A stretch of 33,122 nucleotides of DNA, taken from assembly GCA_016193465.1 (NCBI GenBank), contig JACPSE010000211.1, positions 1 through 33,122 on the forward strand, in the 5' to 3' direction. Source of the stretch: Deltaproteobacteria bacterium. GTDB lineage: Bacteria > Desulfobacterota > Binatia > UBA9968. A program made the position numbers and the translations under genes. Under the pieces are notes generated by a model. That model saw nothing but the letters and a program-made list of their open reading frames with translations. It did no database searches and was not told where the DNA came from. Position 1 is the stretch's first letter, and each line of letters opens with the position of its first letter. Shown piece after piece: positions 32,764-33,122 of the stretch.

Positions 32764-33122
32764 TTAGGTCGAGCTTAATCTGTTGCTGTCCCTTTCGGTT
32801 GACAGTGCCTCAGTATCTCTACCCTGCTCCGTTTCCATTGCCCCCTCTAAAATTCCGTAGGTAGGGTTTTCCCCTCTACGGCTTCAAGCCATGGGCACTG
32901 GTTCTGATTTCAGCTATGGCCTTCCCTCACCGGTTTACTATAGCCTTCGTTCATCTACTTCTGTCCAGCCTTAGATTCACAATCTCGCGATTGCTTCTGT
33001 CCATCACAGCCTTTCGGCAATCGGACCCGCCAGCTCATTTTCAATGAACCACCCATGTCCAGAGGTGCTTTGCTCGGTAAAGTTATATTGTCTTTACCTT
33101 CGTCGCCACTACCACCTCATCC
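32764..33122 (-). mobile_element. Group II intron, 5' part (truncated)
   Basis: On the minus strand this matches the domain I pattern of bacterial group II introns as I know it: a GNRA (GCGA) tetraloop stem at 32980-32993, then GTGAATC, AAGGCTGGACAGAAG, AACGAAGGC, TAGTAAACCGGTGAGGGAAG and a GGCTTGAAGCC stem. After it comes a GAGGGGG ribosome site and the start of the intron-encoded protein at 32838, read as METEQGRDTEALSTERDSNR, which stops at 32764 after 24 codons. The reverse transcriptase body and domains V/VI are absent, so the intron is broken. Its 5' end lies beyond the window. Confidence 0.7.

Overview
This is a 33-kb stretch of a bacterial chromosome of moderately high GC that is mostly core metabolism, with several small accessory insertions. 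I could not identify the species. The mix (hemE-hemH-hemY order, an AmmeMemoRadiSam enzyme, GAF-type PtsP, orphan solute-binding proteins, KaiC-like ATPases with receiver domains, SPL-like radical SAM with TcmP) fits an uncultured soil or groundwater lineage of the Desulfobacterota / Binatota / NC10 kind; this is an inference from gene content only.

Layout, left to right. 1-417: unassigned DNA with an inverted repeat, then a promoter for aat (leucyl/phenylalanyl-tRNA-protein transferase). 1.2-3.8 kb: a class III aminotransferase and a secreted solute-binding protein. 3.8-6.6 kb, minus strand: an operon of a BoxB-like di-iron oxygenase, a thioredoxin-fold [2Fe-2S] ferredoxin and a NuoF-like flavoprotein. 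6.7-10.2 kb, minus: ptsP and an AmmeMemoRadiSam enzyme. 10.4-11.8 kb: a VOC protein and a second solute-binding protein. 11.9-16.3 kb, minus: the late heme genes hemE, hemH and hemY, with a VapBC-type toxin-antitoxin pair lodged between hemH and hemY. 16.4-19.4 kb, minus: dinB and a PAS/AAA+/Fis sigma-54 activator. 19.4-22.6 kb, minus: a compact SOS-type cassette, lexA > SPL-like radical SAM > TcmP > a frameshifted small gene, driven by a promoter buried in two operator-like palindromes. 22.7-27.0 kb, minus: an MFS exporter and clpB. 27.1-30.4 kb, minus: a three-gene signalling unit (KaiC-like ATPase, receiver-KaiC fusion, receiver/coiled-coil/degenerate kinase). 30.5-32.0 kb, plus: hisC and a VOC protein. 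32.0-33.1 kb, minus: accessory DNA with hicBA, a single attC-like site, a broken ORF and the 5' part of a group II intron that runs off the window.

The best candidates for an undescribed system are the lexA-radical SAM-TcmP cassette, in which the radical SAM enzyme looks like spore photoproduct lyase but has no cysteine where the hydrogen-donor cysteine should be, and the KaiC-like signalling unit whose kinase has glutamate in place of the phospho-accepting histidine. A third is the oxygenase operon, where NuoE/NuoF-like proteins replace the usual reductase.

Two general traits recur. Several genes (lexA, hisC, the first VOC gene, ptsP, aat) have a -10 element so close to the ATG that the mRNA would be leaderless or nearly so, while the toxin-antitoxin genes have clear Shine-Dalgarno sites. 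Short heptanucleotide repeat clusters of two sequence families lie at gene borders, and two of them run into coding sequence (the 3' ends of dinB and hemH).
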